Made by a program: the position numbers and the translations under genes. Positions 44,426-52,571 of a stretch of DNA of 64,000 nt are shown in pieces. Origin of the DNA: Pseudoxanthomonas japonensis (GTDB lineage: Bacteria; Pseudomonadota; Gammaproteobacteria; Xanthomonadales; Xanthomonadaceae); contig NZ_PDWW01000020.1 of the NCBI RefSeq assembly GCF_010093445.1, positions 23,645-87,644 on the forward strand, written 5' to 3'. Every line of letters starts with the position of its first letter. The first letter of the stretch is position 1. The notes below the pieces were generated by a model that saw only the letters and a program-made list of their open reading frames with translations, had not been told where the DNA came from and did not search any database.

Positions 44426-46062
44426 GCAAGGCGTCGACCACCCCACTACGCGGCATCGCGCCGCTGTTCGGCAACGCGCTCGTCATGCTGCTGTTGGCCG
44501 CGTGCGCGTGGCTGCTTGCCGGATTGCACGACGGGGACTGGTGGCAGGCCATGCCATCGGCTGCGCGGGGCTACGCCGCGGCCGCCTCGGTCCTCGCGTA
44601 TGCGGCACTGGTTGGCGCATTCCTGTACCGCGCACGTGCCCGCGACAAGACGGCACAATCGCGGGCAGTCGCGACGCGGGATGCGATGTGGGTCGTGCAT
44701 GCCAGTCAGACCGGGTTCGCGATGGAACTGGCCGACATGACGGCGGCGTCGCTCCGCCGAGCAGGCGTGGCCGTGCAGCGCGCGGGACTCGAGCACCTGG
44801 ATGCCGCGCGCCTGCAAGGCATCGAGCGTGCAATGTTCGTGGTCAGTACCACGGGCGAAGGCGATCCGCCGGATCCTGCGATGGGCTTCGTGCGCCAGGT
44901 GATGTCGCAGACACTCGCACTGGAGACATTGCAGTACGCCGTGTTGGCATTGGGCGATCGCGAATACGCGCAGTTCTGCGCTTTCGGCCACCAGCTCGAC
45001 GATTGGCTGAGGCACCAGGGCGCGAAGCCGCTGTTCGATCTTGTGGAAGTCGACAACGCCGACGACAGTGCGTTGCGGCACTGGCAGCACCACATCGGCC
45101 AGTTCGGCGATGACACCGAAGTGCCGGACTGGTCGGCACCTCGCTACGAGGCGTGGCGGCTACGCGAACGTGTCGAACTGAATCCGGGCAGCCTGGGTGG
45201 GCCCGCATACCATCTTGTGCTGGCGCCGGAGGATGGCGGCCTCCTCGTATGGACGGCAGGCGACATCGCCGAGATCGGACCGCAGCACGCGCGAGAGGAT
45301 GTGGATCGCTTCCTGCATCGGACCGGCATGGACGGCAGTGCCCGCGTCCATTGGCAAGGTGAGACCCGACCGCTCGCCACCGTGCTCGCGCTCTGCCATT
45401 GGCCCGATCCGGCGACGGCTTTCACGGAGGCGCAGGCGTTGGCGGACGCCTGCACGCCCTTGCCGCACCGCGAGTACTCGATCGCCTCCACGCCCGCTGA
45501 CGGTGCGCTGCACCTGCTGGTGCGGTTGATGCGGCGCCCGGACGGCACCCCCGGGCTGGGCAGCGGCTGGCTCTGCACGCATGCGCGACCCGGTGACGCC
45601 GTCGCGTTGCGCATACGGCGCAATCCCAATTTTCACGCGCCGGCGGCCGACACGCCGATGATCCTGATCGGCAACGGCACCGGACTCGCGGGCCTTCGCG
45701 CCCATCTCAAGGCGCGTGCACCGGCAGGCGCAACGCGCAACTGGTTGCTGTTCGGCGAGCGTCAACGAACGCGGGATTTCTTCCACGCTGAAGAATTGCT
45801 CGCGTGGCAGACGCAAGGGCTGCTCGAGCATCTCGACCTGGCTTTCTCACGCGACGGAGGCGAACACCGCTACGTCCAGCACGCATTGCTGGCGCAGGCG
45901 GACCGGGTGCGCCGATGGATCGACGAAGGTGCCGCTCTGTACGTCTGCGGCAGCCTGGCAGGCATGGCCCCGGACGTGGATGCGACGCTGCGACGCATTC
46001 TGGGTGACGAGCGGATAGAAGCGTTGCGTGCCGACGGGCGCTATCGACGGGACGTGTACTGA
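44422..46062 (+). CDS. Membrane-anchored flavodoxin/FAD/NADPH oxidoreductase (sulfite reductase flavoprotein-like)
   Basis: 546 residues. Two N-terminal helices (ALVMLLLAACAWLLAGL; GYAAAASVLAYAALVGAFLY) are followed by a flavodoxin domain (VVHASQTGFAMELADMTA near 93; VVSTTGEGDPP; VLALGDREYAQFCAFG), an FAD-binding region (HREYSIASTPADG) and an NADP(H)-binding region (ILIGNGTGLAGLRAH; YVCGSLAGMAPDVD). This is the CysJ/P450-reductase order with a membrane anchor, so it can take NADPH electrons in the cytosol and pass them to the PepSY membrane component. Last gene of the operon, overlapping apbE. Confidence 0.9.
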   Translation: MSKASTTPLRGIAPLFGNALVMLLLAACAWLLAGLHDGDWWQAMPSAARGYAAAASVLAYAALVGAFLYRARARDKTAQSRAVATRDAMWVVHASQTGFAMELADMTAASLRRAGVAVQRAGLEHLDAARLQGIERAMFVVSTTGEGDPPDPAMGFVRQVMSQTLALETLQYAVLALGDREYAQFCAFGHQLDDWLRHQGAKPLFDLVEVDNADDSALRHWQHHIGQFGDDTEVPDWSAPRYEAWRLRERVELNPGSLGGPAYHLVLAPEDGGLLVWTAGDIAEIGPQHAREDVDRFLHRTGMDGSARVHWQGETRPLATVLALCHWPDPATAFTEAQALADACTPLPHREYSIASTPADGALHLLVRLMRRPDGTPGLGSGWLCTHARPGDAVALRIRRNPNFHAPAADTPMILIGNGTGLAGLRAHLKARAPAGATRNWLLFGERQRTRDFFHAEELLAWQTQGLLEHLDLAFSRDGGEHRYVQHALLAQADRVRRWIDEGAALYVCGSLAGMAPDVDATLRRILGDERIEALRADGRYRRDVY

Positions 46063-46069
46063 GGCGCGG

Positions 46070-46660
46070 TCAGCCGGCCCCGTCTTCGACACGGATGGCC
46101 AGCAGTTCTCCTCCACCCTCGAGCGCATATCGGGTGCGGCCATCGCCCGGAACGAGGATGGCCGTATCACCGCTCCAAAGTGGACCGAGGCCGCTGTCGG
46201 CATCGAACATCGCCTGCCCGGCGATCAGATGGACGACCCAGTGCACGCCCGGTTCGGTGAAGAACAGCATCGGTCCCACCAGCGGACGATGCAGCAGTTC
46301 GGTGCGCACACGGCCACGGCGCCACATCAGGTTGAAGTCATGCGTCGTGCCGTCGACCAGTTCGCCCGTGACGACGTCTTCGCCAGCGAAGCGCACGCGG
46401 TCGTGCGGCGGCATCAGGTCGACCGTACGCCCATCATCGAACCTCAGGCGCAGCCCGTTGCCGCGAAGCAGCACCAGCTCGCGGTCGATGCCGGGAAACG
46501 AGGAGAACGCCGCGTCGCGCTCGATCTCGGCGATCGACAGTCGCCAGTCCCACGCATCGTTGTCCGGCACCCGCACGATCTCGCGTGTCCAGCCCAGGCC
46601 GTTCTTCCAGCGGTCACGCCGGTACTCGTTCGAGGGAATGAGGCGTGACGATGCCGGCAT
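46070..46660 (-). CDS. HutD/Ves family cupin protein
   Basis: 196-residue HutD/Ves-type bicupin. Characteristic opening RRDRWKNGLGWTREIVRVP, the middle RLSIAEIERDAAFSSFPGIDR and later VHLIAGQAMFDAD. HutD accompanies histidine degradation in pseudomonads, but no hut genes are here; Ves is a temperature-related protein in E. coli. Physiological role unknown. Convergent with the reductase operon (7-base gap). TAGAAT in GGCTAGAATCG precedes it. Confidence 0.85.
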   Translation of the reverse strand: MPASSRLIPSNEYRRDRWKNGLGWTREIVRVPDNDAWDWRLSIAEIERDAAFSSFPGIDRELVLLRGNGLRLRFDDGRTVDLMPPHDRVRFAGEDVVTGELVDGTTHDFNLMWRRGRVRTELLHRPLVGPMLFFTEPGVHWVVHLIAGQAMFDADSGLGPLWSGDTAILVPGDGRTRYALEGGGELLAIRVEDGAG

Positions 46661-46687
46661 GGTGTCTCCGTGTCAGGGCGCGGCGCG

Positions 46688-46693
46688 ATTCTA
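46688..46693 (-). promoter_or_regulatory. Candidate -10 box of the HutD gene
   Basis: TAGAAT on the minus strand, 28-33 bases upstream of the ATG, within the same GGCTAGAATCG string found before the lysC-lysA operon. Confidence 0.35.
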
Positions 46694-46728
46694 GCCCGTC
46701 CATTCACCGGCGTGCCGGAGTCGGAAAC

Positions 46729-46900
46729 GACATCGCCCGGGCGCGCATCCTGCGCGTCCGGGGCGATGTCCACCTCCCTGTCGGCATCCTGCCAGTCTCA
46801 GGCTCCTGCCCGTTCCCGACACGTGCGCATCCTGCGCGCTATGAATACATCCTTGTCGGCATCCTGCCTGTCTCCCCCTGGCTTCCTGCCCCTGTGCGTG
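46729..46900. repeat. Duplicated hairpin-rich noncoding unit (A-B-A-B pattern)
   Basis: The gap between the HutD and ComEA-like genes holds four copies of GCATCCTGC at 46745, 46784, 46827 and 46859. Copies 1 and 3 sit in GCGCATCCTGCGC; copies 2 and 4 in TGTCGGCATCCTGCC-GTCTC. This makes two degenerate tandem units of about 75-82 bases. A strong hairpin GACATCGCCCGG ... CCGGGGCGATGTC encloses copy 1 (46729-46770). No ORF of coding character was found. Confidence 0.6.
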
Positions 46901-46925
46901 GCGCCCCACCTCCTGTGGGAGCGCC
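46900..46925. repeat. REP-like hairpin downstream of the ComEA-like gene
   Basis: GGCGCCCCAC-CTCCT-GTGGGAGCGCC, a 10-bp stem with one bulged base. GTGGGAGCGCC matches the arms of the REP elements at 49120 and 53350. It may serve as a 3' end for the minus-strand ComEA-like gene. Confidence 0.55.
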
Positions 46926-46940
46926 CCGCACGGGATTCGA

Positions 46941-47288
46941 TCAGCGTCGCGCCACCGGCTTGGCGGGCGCCGCGGTGGCGGCCGCGGGCTTGCCCGTCGG
47001 CTTCGCCGGCGTGGCGCCGGTGCGCAGTTCGATGCGGTCGCGGTTCTGCTCGATGGTGCTCAGGCCGATGCCTTTCACCATGGCCAGCTCCTCGGCGCTC
47101 TTGAACGGTCCGTTGGCCTTGCGGTACTCGATGATGGCGGCGGCCTTGGCGGGCCCCACGCCGATCAGCACGCGATCCAGCGCGGCCGCATCGGCGGTGT
47201 TGATGTTGACCTTCTCTGCGGCGAACGCCTGCACGGCGAACAGCAGCGACAGGGCGGCGGCAAACAGGGTGTGGATGAACGACTTCAT
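46941..47288 (-). CDS. ComEA-like helix-hairpin-helix DNA-binding protein
   Basis: 115 residues, exported: signal peptide IHTLFAAALSLLFAVQAFAA, then a ComEA HhH pair (VNINTADAAALDRVLIGVGP and FKSAEELAMVKGIGLSTIEQ) that binds dsDNA, and an Ala/Pro/Lys tail (TPAKPTGKPAAATAAPAKP). In naturally competent bacteria ComEA pulls DNA into the periplasm. Start at 47288 fits the signal. The upstream region (47289-47529) is shared divergently with the M20 gene. Confidence 0.9.
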   Translation of the reverse strand: MKSFIHTLFAAALSLLFAVQAFAAEKVNINTADAAALDRVLIGVGPAKAAAIIEYRKANGPFKSAEELAMVKGIGLSTIEQNRDRIELRTGATPAKPTGKPAAATAAPAKPVARR

Positions 47289-47490
47289 GACGACTCTCCT
47301 TGTGGCGTTGGACTCTCCTTGCATGACGGATGCGTCGCGGCATCCGTCATGTTTCCGCCTGCGGGCCGTGGGCCTTGGCGGTAGGGAAAGTGTCCAACTC
47401 CGACGGGAGCCAAGGTATCGCCCTGGCGCGGGGGAATCTGCCCGTAAACACCGCGGCCGGCTGTAGGAAAAGTCCTACCCTCAGCCAGGG

Positions 47491-47496
47491 CGTAGA
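47491..47496 (+). promoter_or_regulatory. Candidate -10 box of the M20 dipeptidase gene
   Basis: TAGAAT in GGCGTAGAATGG, 34 bases before the ATG at 47530. Just upstream, GTAGGA-AAAG-TCCTAC (47463-47478) forms a small hairpin around the -35 area. Confidence 0.4.
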
Positions 47497-47529
47497 ATGG
47501 CGTCCAGCCTTTCAGTACCCGGAGTAGCC

Positions 47530-49020
47530 ATGGATACCGCCAAAGTCGACCGTTACGTTGCCGAGAAATGGGATGACGACATCGTCCCGCAGCTGGTCGA
47601 GTACATCCGCATTCCGAACAAGTCGCCGATGTTCGACAAGGACTGGGTGGCCAACGGCTACATGGAGCAGGCCGTGCAGCTGATGGAGCGCTGGGCGAAG
47701 GCGCAGTCCGTGCCCGGCATGCAGGTGGAGGTGGTGCGCCTGGAAGGCCGCACACCGCTGATCCTAATCGAGATTCCCGCCAGCGGCCCGGAAACCGGCG
47801 CCGACACCGTGCTGCTGTACGGCCATCTGGACAAGCAGCCGGAAATGACCGGCTGGGACGACGATCTGGGCCCGTGGGTGCCGGTGATCAAGGGCGACAA
47901 GCTGTATGGCCGCGGTGGCGCCGACGACGGCTACGCGATCTTCGGTTCGCTGGCCGCCATCCAGGCGTTGCAGCAGCAGGGCGTGCCGCATGCGCGCTGC
48001 GTGGTGCTGATCGAGGCCTGCGAGGAATCCGGCAGCTACGACCTGCCGGCCTACGTCGACCACCTGACCGACCGCATCGGCAAGCCGTCGCTGGTGGTCT
48101 GCCTGGACTCGGGTTGCGGCAACTACGAGCAGCTGTGGTGCACCACCTCGCTGCGCGGCCTGGCCGGCGGCAACTTCACCGTCAAGGTGCTGGAGGAAGG
48201 CGTGCACTCCGGCGACGCCTCGGGCGTCGTGCCCTCGAGTTTCCGCCTGCTGCGCCAGTTGCTGTCGCGGCTGGAAGACGAACAGACCGGCCGCATCCTG
48301 CCGGATGGCTTGCAGGTGGAGATCCCGGACGCGCGCCTGGCGCAGGCGCAGGAAGCCGCGCGCGTGCTGGATACGGCGGTGTTCGACAAGTTTCCGTTCC
48401 TGCCCGGCATGACGCCGATGGCCGAAGACCTGGCCGAACTGGTGCTCAACCGCACCTGGCGGCCGGCGCTGTCGGTGACCGGCGTGGACGGCATGCCGCC
48501 GCTGTCGTCGGCGGGTAACGTGCTGCGTCCCTACACCTCGGTGAAGCTGTCGCTGCGGCTGCCGCCGACGCTGGAGGGCAAGCAGGCCGGCCAGCTGTTG
48601 AAGGACCTGCTGGAGAAGGATCCGCCGAACGGCGCGCAGGTCAGCCTGGAACTGGAAAAGGCCAGCACCGGCTGGAACGCACCGGCGATGTCGCCGTGGC
48701 TGGAGAACGCCATCGACGCCTCCAGCCGCGAGTTCTTCGGCAAGCCAGCGATGTATATGGGCGAAGGCGGCACCATTCCGTTCATGGGCATGCTGGGCGA
48801 GAAGTTTCCCGGTGCGCAGTTCATGATCACCGGCGTGCTGGGCCCGCATTCCAATGCACACGGTCCGAACGAGTTCCTGCACATCCCGATGGGCAAGAAG
48901 GTCACTGCCTGCGTGGCGCGGGTGATCGCCGAACACCACGCTGCCAGCGTGCGTGGCGAGACCACGGGCGTCGCCGCGGTGGCGGGCGGCGAACAGCACG
49001 GCGATCACGGCTGCTGCTGA
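47530..49020 (+). CDS. M20 family metallo-dipeptidase
   Basis: 496-residue di-zinc peptidase of the M20 family (CNDP/PepV-like). Metal ligands: YGHLDKQPEM (His), GRGGADDGYAIFG (bridging Asp), EACEESGSYDLP (catalytic Glu and ligand Glu), DSGCGNYE (Asp) and the late HSNAHGPNEFLHIP (His). A dimerisation lid domain is inserted at about 210-370. Cytosolic, no signal peptide; probably a broad dipeptidase. Start at 47530 has GGAG 6 bases upstream. Followed by a REP pair. Confidence 0.92.
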   Translation: MDTAKVDRYVAEKWDDDIVPQLVEYIRIPNKSPMFDKDWVANGYMEQAVQLMERWAKAQSVPGMQVEVVRLEGRTPLILIEIPASGPETGADTVLLYGHLDKQPEMTGWDDDLGPWVPVIKGDKLYGRGGADDGYAIFGSLAAIQALQQQGVPHARCVVLIEACEESGSYDLPAYVDHLTDRIGKPSLVVCLDSGCGNYEQLWCTTSLRGLAGGNFTVKVLEEGVHSGDASGVVPSSFRLLRQLLSRLEDEQTGRILPDGLQVEIPDARLAQAQEAARVLDTAVFDKFPFLPGMTPMAEDLAELVLNRTWRPALSVTGVDGMPPLSSAGNVLRPYTSVKLSLRLPPTLEGKQAGQLLKDLLEKDPPNGAQVSLELEKASTGWNAPAMSPWLENAIDASSREFFGKPAMYMGEGGTIPFMGMLGEKFPGAQFMITGVLGPHSNAHGPNEFLHIPMGKKVTACVARVIAEHHAASVRGETTGVAAVAGGEQHGDHGCC

Positions 49021-49119
49021 TCGCGGTGTGCATTGGCATCGCGACGGAGGCCGGGGCGACCCGGCCTTCGTCGTTTCACGCCTCGGGCGCATCAGGGTTT
49101 GCAGGGGCTCGGGGGAGGT

Positions 49120-49186
49120 GTGGGAGCGACGTAAGTCGCGATGAGGCCTTCAATGGAAAGCCCATCGCGACTTACGTCGCTCCCAC
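49120..49186. repeat. Paired REP element (GTGG-type)
   Basis: GTGGGAGCGACGTAAGTCGC plus GATG (49120-49143) and its exact reverse complement (49163-49186), 24 bases without mismatch, 19-base spacer. The core GGAGCGACGTAAGTCGCGA is shared with the element at 14153. It follows the M20 gene and could end its transcript. Confidence 0.88.
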
Positions 49187-49297
49187 GTTCCGCATCTCGC
49201 ATCACACGTCCGGGCCATGCAACCTGCGGATGGCCTGCGCCGGGGCCTCTGGGTTACGCTGCGCCTCGCCCCACACCTTCCCAACCGGAGTGTTTCG

Positions 49298-49564
49298 ATG
49301 GAACAGATCTTTGGCGGCGGTATTCTCTGGACCTTGCTGATCGGCTTCCTCGCCGGCCTGCTCGCGCGGGCGCTCAAGCCCGGCAACGACAAGCTCGGCT
49401 TCTTCATGACCATCGTGCTGGGCATCCTGGGCGCGCTGCTGGCGCGCTTCGTCGGCGTCCAGCTCGGCTGGTACGGTCCGGGTGAACCGGCCGGCTTCAT
49501 CGCCGCCGTCGTCGGCGCCATCGTGCTGCTGGTGATCTACGCGATGGTGAAGAAGAAGCGCTGA
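49298..49564 (+). CDS. GlsB/YeaQ/YmgE family stress-response membrane protein
   Basis: 88 residues with three hydrophobic segments (ILWTLLIGFLAGLLARAL; GFFMTIVLGILGALLARF; GFIAAVVGAIVLLVIYAMV) and a basic KKKR end, the pattern of the transglycosylase-associated (misnamed) YeaQ/YmgE family. Start at 49298 by family; frame open upstream. Followed by a strong terminator. Usually induced by stress; function unknown. Confidence 0.88.
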   Translation: MEQIFGGGILWTLLIGFLAGLLARALKPGNDKLGFFMTIVLGILGALLARFVGVQLGWYGPGEPAGFIAAVVGAIVLLVIYAMVKKKR

Positions 49565-49584
49565 CGGTCGCGTGCCATGCCATC

Positions 49585-49616
49585 GAATGCCCCCTTTGTC
49601 GGGGGCATTCTTTTTC
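49585..49616 (+). terminator. Intrinsic terminator of the GlsB-like gene
   Basis: AATGCCCCC-TTTGTC-GGGGGCATT (9-bp perfect stem) followed by CTTTTT, 22 bases after the stop codon. Confidence 0.92.
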
Positions 49617-49648
49617 CACTGCTGCCAGGACTTTCCGTGCGCTCGACA

Positions 49649-50065
49649 ATGCCGACCGTGTTACGCCTCCTGGCGGTGATGTCCTGCCTGTTCGTCGGCC
49701 CGGCCTTGGCCGCGTCTCCGCTCGATGGAGCGTGGCGCCTCGATTCCGGCAGCTACGTCGACGACCAGGGCCAGGAGAAAGACTATGGCAGCCTGAAACT
49801 GCAGGGCACCAAGCTGCTCACTGATGGCCATTTTTCCTTCACCACCACGCAGGACGGGCGCTTCTGGGCAGGCGGCTCGGGCACGTTCACCGCCGGTGCC
49901 GACACCTACGTGGAGACGCCACAGATGGCGTCCTACGCGGTGGTCGAAGGCGGCAACTACCATTTCAGCTACACGCTCGAAGGGAACACCTGGACGCTGG
50001 AGCGCTTCGAAGACGGCAAGCGCGTCGAGCGCGAGGTCTGGCGACGTGTGACCTCCGCGCCCTGA
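49649..50065 (+). CDS. Secreted hypothetical protein (lipocalin-like size)
   Basis: 138 residues with a signal peptide (LRLLAVMSCLFVGPALAAS) and a small beta-rich mature part (DGAWRLDSGSYVDDQGQE, GHFSFTTTQDGRFWAGGSG, YHFSYTLEGNTWTLERF). The start at 49649 is chosen because upstream in-frame ATGs fall in the preceding terminator; a GTG at 49637 is possible. The D-G-x-W-R-L opening and length suggest a lipocalin-like barrel, but no family is confirmed. Convergent with xanB. Confidence 0.65.
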   Translation: MPTVLRLLAVMSCLFVGPALAASPLDGAWRLDSGSYVDDQGQEKDYGSLKLQGTKLLTDGHFSFTTTQDGRFWAGGSGTFTAGADTYVETPQMASYAVVEGGNYHFSYTLEGNTWTLERFEDGKRVEREVWRRVTSAP

Positions 50066-50089
50066 CCGCAGCCCGCTTACTGGCTGCGG
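50066..50089. terminator. Possible bidirectional hairpin between convergent genes
   Basis: CCGCAGCC-CGCTTACT-GGCTGCGG, 8-bp stem that overlaps the xanB stop and begins right after the stop of the secreted protein. No U-tract. Confidence 0.35.
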
Positions 50090-51483
50090 CCGTAGACATC
50101 CTCGAAGCGCACGATGTCGTCCTCGCCCAGATAGCTGCCCGACTGCACTTCGATCAGTTCCAGCGGCACCTTGCCCGGATTCTCCAGGCGATGCTTCACG
50201 CCCAGCGGGATGTAGGTGCTCTCGTTCTCCGACAGCAGCAGCGTTTCGTCGCCGCGTGTGACCTTGGCGGTGCCGCTGACCACGATCCAGTGCTCGGCGC
50301 GGTGGTGGTGCATCTGCAGGCTGAGCGAAGCGCCCGGCTTGACCTTGATGCGCTTCACCTGGTGGCGCCCGCCGTTGTCGACGGAATCGTAGCTGCCCCA
50401 CGGACGATGCACTTCACGGTGCAGGACCGCCTGGCTGCGCTGCTCCTTCTTCAGCTGCGCGACCACCTGCTTGACCTCCTGCACGCGGTCCTTGCGCGCG
50501 ACCAGCACAGCGTCGTCGGTCTCGACCACCACGATGTCGTCCACGCCGACCAGCGCGACCAGGCGTTGCGCGTAGGCGTAGCTGTTGCGACTGTCCACGG
50601 CGATGACGTCGCCATGATGCGCATTGCCATCGGCGTCGCGGTCGGCCACGTCCCACAGCGCCGACCAGCTGCCGACATCGTTCCAGCCGATATCGACCGG
50701 CAGCACCATCGCATGGTCCGTCTTCTCGAAGACCGCGTAGTCGATGGAATCGGACGGACAGGCAGCGAAGGCCGCCTTGTCCAGGCGGACGAAGTCGCCG
50801 TCATGGCGTGCGGCCGCATGCGCTGCGCGCACGGCGTCGACGATGTCGGGACGGAAGCGTGCAAGCTCTTCCAGATAGCGGCTGGCGCGGAACAGGAACA
50901 TGCCGCTGTTCCAGTAATAGCCGCCGGCATCCAGATACGACTGGGCGGTGGCGGCATCGGGCTTCTCGACGAAGCGCGAGACCTTGCGCAGGCCGTCACC
51001 GGCCTCGGCCTGGATGTAGCCGAAGCCGGTTTCCGGCGCATCCGGCACGATGCCGAACGTCACCAGCGCACCCGCCTCCGCAGTGGGGGACGCGTCGCGT
51101 ATGGCGCGCTGGAAACCGGTCACGTCGCGAACCACATGATCCGACGGCAACACCAGCAGCAGTGGATCCGCACCGTCCGCCATCGCCTGCAACGCCGCGG
51201 CGGCGATCGCCGGCGCGGTATTGCGTCCGACAGGTTCCAGCAGGATGGAGGGCACCGGCGCACCGATCTGCCGCAACTGTTCGGCGACCAGGAAACGGTG
51301 CTCTTCGTTCGCGACCACGATGGGGGCGAGTTCGGCGATGGCCTCCACGCGGCGCCACGTCGCCTGCACCATGGTGTCATCACCGGCGAGCGGCAGGAAC
51401 TGCTTGGGATAGGCCTCGCGCGACAGCGGCCACAGCCGCGTGCCGGAGCCGCCGGACAACAGCACGGGTTGAAGTTTGGCCAT
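50077..51483 (-). CDS. xanB: Mannose-1-phosphate guanylyltransferase / mannose-6-phosphate isomerase
   Basis: 468-residue bifunctional type II PMI-GMP. The nucleotidyltransferase half opens with [20 protein letters not shown] (about 9-28) and includes [14 protein letters not shown] and FGYIQAE; the C-terminal cupin isomerase half has [29 protein letters not shown] and the metal-binding His residues. It converts fructose-6-P to mannose-6-P and mannose-1-P to GDP-mannose, a precursor of LPS and xanthan-like exopolysaccharide. Unlike some xanthomonads it is not linked to rmlBACD or xanA here. Divergent from amgK. Confidence 0.95.
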   Translation of the reverse strand: MAKLQPVLLSGGSGTRLWPLSREAYPKQFLPLAGDDTMVQATWRRVEAIAELAPIVVANEEHRFLVAEQLRQIGAPVPSILLEPVGRNTAPAIAAAALQAMADGADPLLLVLPSDHVVRDVTGFQRAIRDASPTAEAGALVTFGIVPDAPETGFGYIQAEAGDGLRKVSRFVEKPDAATAQSYLDAGGYYWNSGMFLFRASRYLEELARFRPDIVDAVRAAHAAARHDGDFVRLDKAAFAACPSDSIDYAVFEKTDHAMVLPVDIGWNDVGSWSALWDVADRDADGNAHHGDVIAVDSRNSYAYAQRLVALVGVDDIVVVETDDAVLVARKDRVQEVKQVVAQLKKEQRSQAVLHREVHRPWGSYDSVDNGGRHQVKRIKVKPGASLSLQMHHHRAEHWIVVSGTAKVTRGDETLLLSENESTYIPLGVKHRLENPGKVPLELIEVQSGSYLGEDDIVRFEDVYGRSQ

Positions 51484-51554
51484 GCAAGCCTCGCAAGTCG
51501 GTAGGGCGCCAGTTTACCCTGTAGCCCTTATCGCCTCCGCGTGGTCGCCACTGC

Positions 51555-52571
51555 ATGAACCCCACGATTCAGGACCCCTCCGGACGGGGTGCCCAACGCC
51601 TGGAATGGGCGCGCGGTGCGCTCGGCGACCCGTACGCGCAGCTCGAACGCGCTTCGATGGATGCCGGTTTCCGCAGCTACTGGCGATCGCTGGGCGATGG
51701 CCCGGGACGGATCGTGATGGATTCCCCACCCGGGCTTGAGGACGTGCGCCCGTGGCTGGCGATGCGCGACCTGCTGCTCAGTGGCGACGTGCGCGTGCCG
51801 GACGTGCTGGCCATCGACACCGACCTCGGCTTTCTGCTGCTCGAGGATCTTGGCGGCCCGACGCTGGCACACGTGATCAGTGAAGACAACGCCGACACCT
51901 GGTTCGATGCCGCCATCGAACAGCTGCTGCGCCTGCAGGCCATCGCACCGCCGGACGGCATGGGCGAGTTCGGCGAGGCACTGCTGCAGCGCGATGCCGG
52001 CTTGTTCGACGAGTGGTTCCTGCGCCGACACCTGGGGCTGACGCTGGACTGTGGCGAAATCGAAGCGCTGGAGTTGTCGCAGCGCCGGCTGATGGACAAC
52101 GCATTGAACCAGGCGCGCGTGCTGACTCATCGCGACTTCATGCCGCGCAACCTGATGCCGATCACGCCGGGTCCGGCCGTGCTGGACTTCCAGGACTGCG
52201 TGCGCGGACCGGTGGCCTACGATGCGATGAGCCTGTTCAAGGATGCGTTCCTGAGCTGGCCGATCGAACGCGTCGATGGCTGGCTCGCGCGCTACCACGC
52301 CCGTGCGACGCGCGCCGGCGTACCCGTGCCGGAACTGAAGATCTTCCTGCGCGATGCCGACTGGATGGGTATCCAGCGACACCTGAAGATCCTCGGCATC
52401 TTCTCGCGCCTGCACTACCGCGACGGCAAGACCCGCTACCTGCCAGACGTACCACGGTTCATCCGCTACCTGGACGAGGTGCTGCCGCGCTACCCGGAAC
52501 TGGCTGGACTGCGCACGCTGCTCGACAGTCGCATCAAGCCCGTGCTGCACGCGCGCGGTGAAATCGCATGA
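51555..52571 (+). CDS. amgK: N-acetylmuramate/N-acetylglucosamine anomeric kinase
   Basis: 338-residue APH-fold kinase. Kinase motifs: HRDFMPRNLM (HxDxxxxN, catalytic loop) and VLDFQDCVRGPVAYDAMSL (metal Asp). AmgK phosphorylates MurNAc and GlcNAc at the anomeric position in the cell-wall recycling route that bypasses de novo MurA/MurB synthesis and underlies fosfomycin tolerance in pseudomonads. The next gene murU overlaps by ATGA, the standard pairing, which makes AmgK the best call over a generic aminoglycoside phosphotransferase. Confidence 0.9.
   Translation: MNPTIQDPSGRGAQRLEWARGALGDPYAQLERASMDAGFRSYWRSLGDGPGRIVMDSPPGLEDVRPWLAMRDLLLSGDVRVPDVLAIDTDLGFLLLEDLGGPTLAHVISEDNADTWFDAAIEQLLRLQAIAPPDGMGEFGEALLQRDAGLFDEWFLRRHLGLTLDCGEIEALELSQRRLMDNALNQARVLTHRDFMPRNLMPITPGPAVLDFQDCVRGPVAYDAMSLFKDAFLSWPIERVDGWLARYHARATRAGVPVPELKIFLRDADWMGIQRHLKILGIFSRLHYRDGKTRYLPDVPRFIRYLDEVLPRYPELAGLRTLLDSRIKPVLHARGEIA

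Noticed and set aside
46729..46900. CRISPR array
   Set aside because: Repeats are degenerate, 9-base cores at uneven spacing (39, 43, 32) without constant-length spacers, and no cas genes are present.
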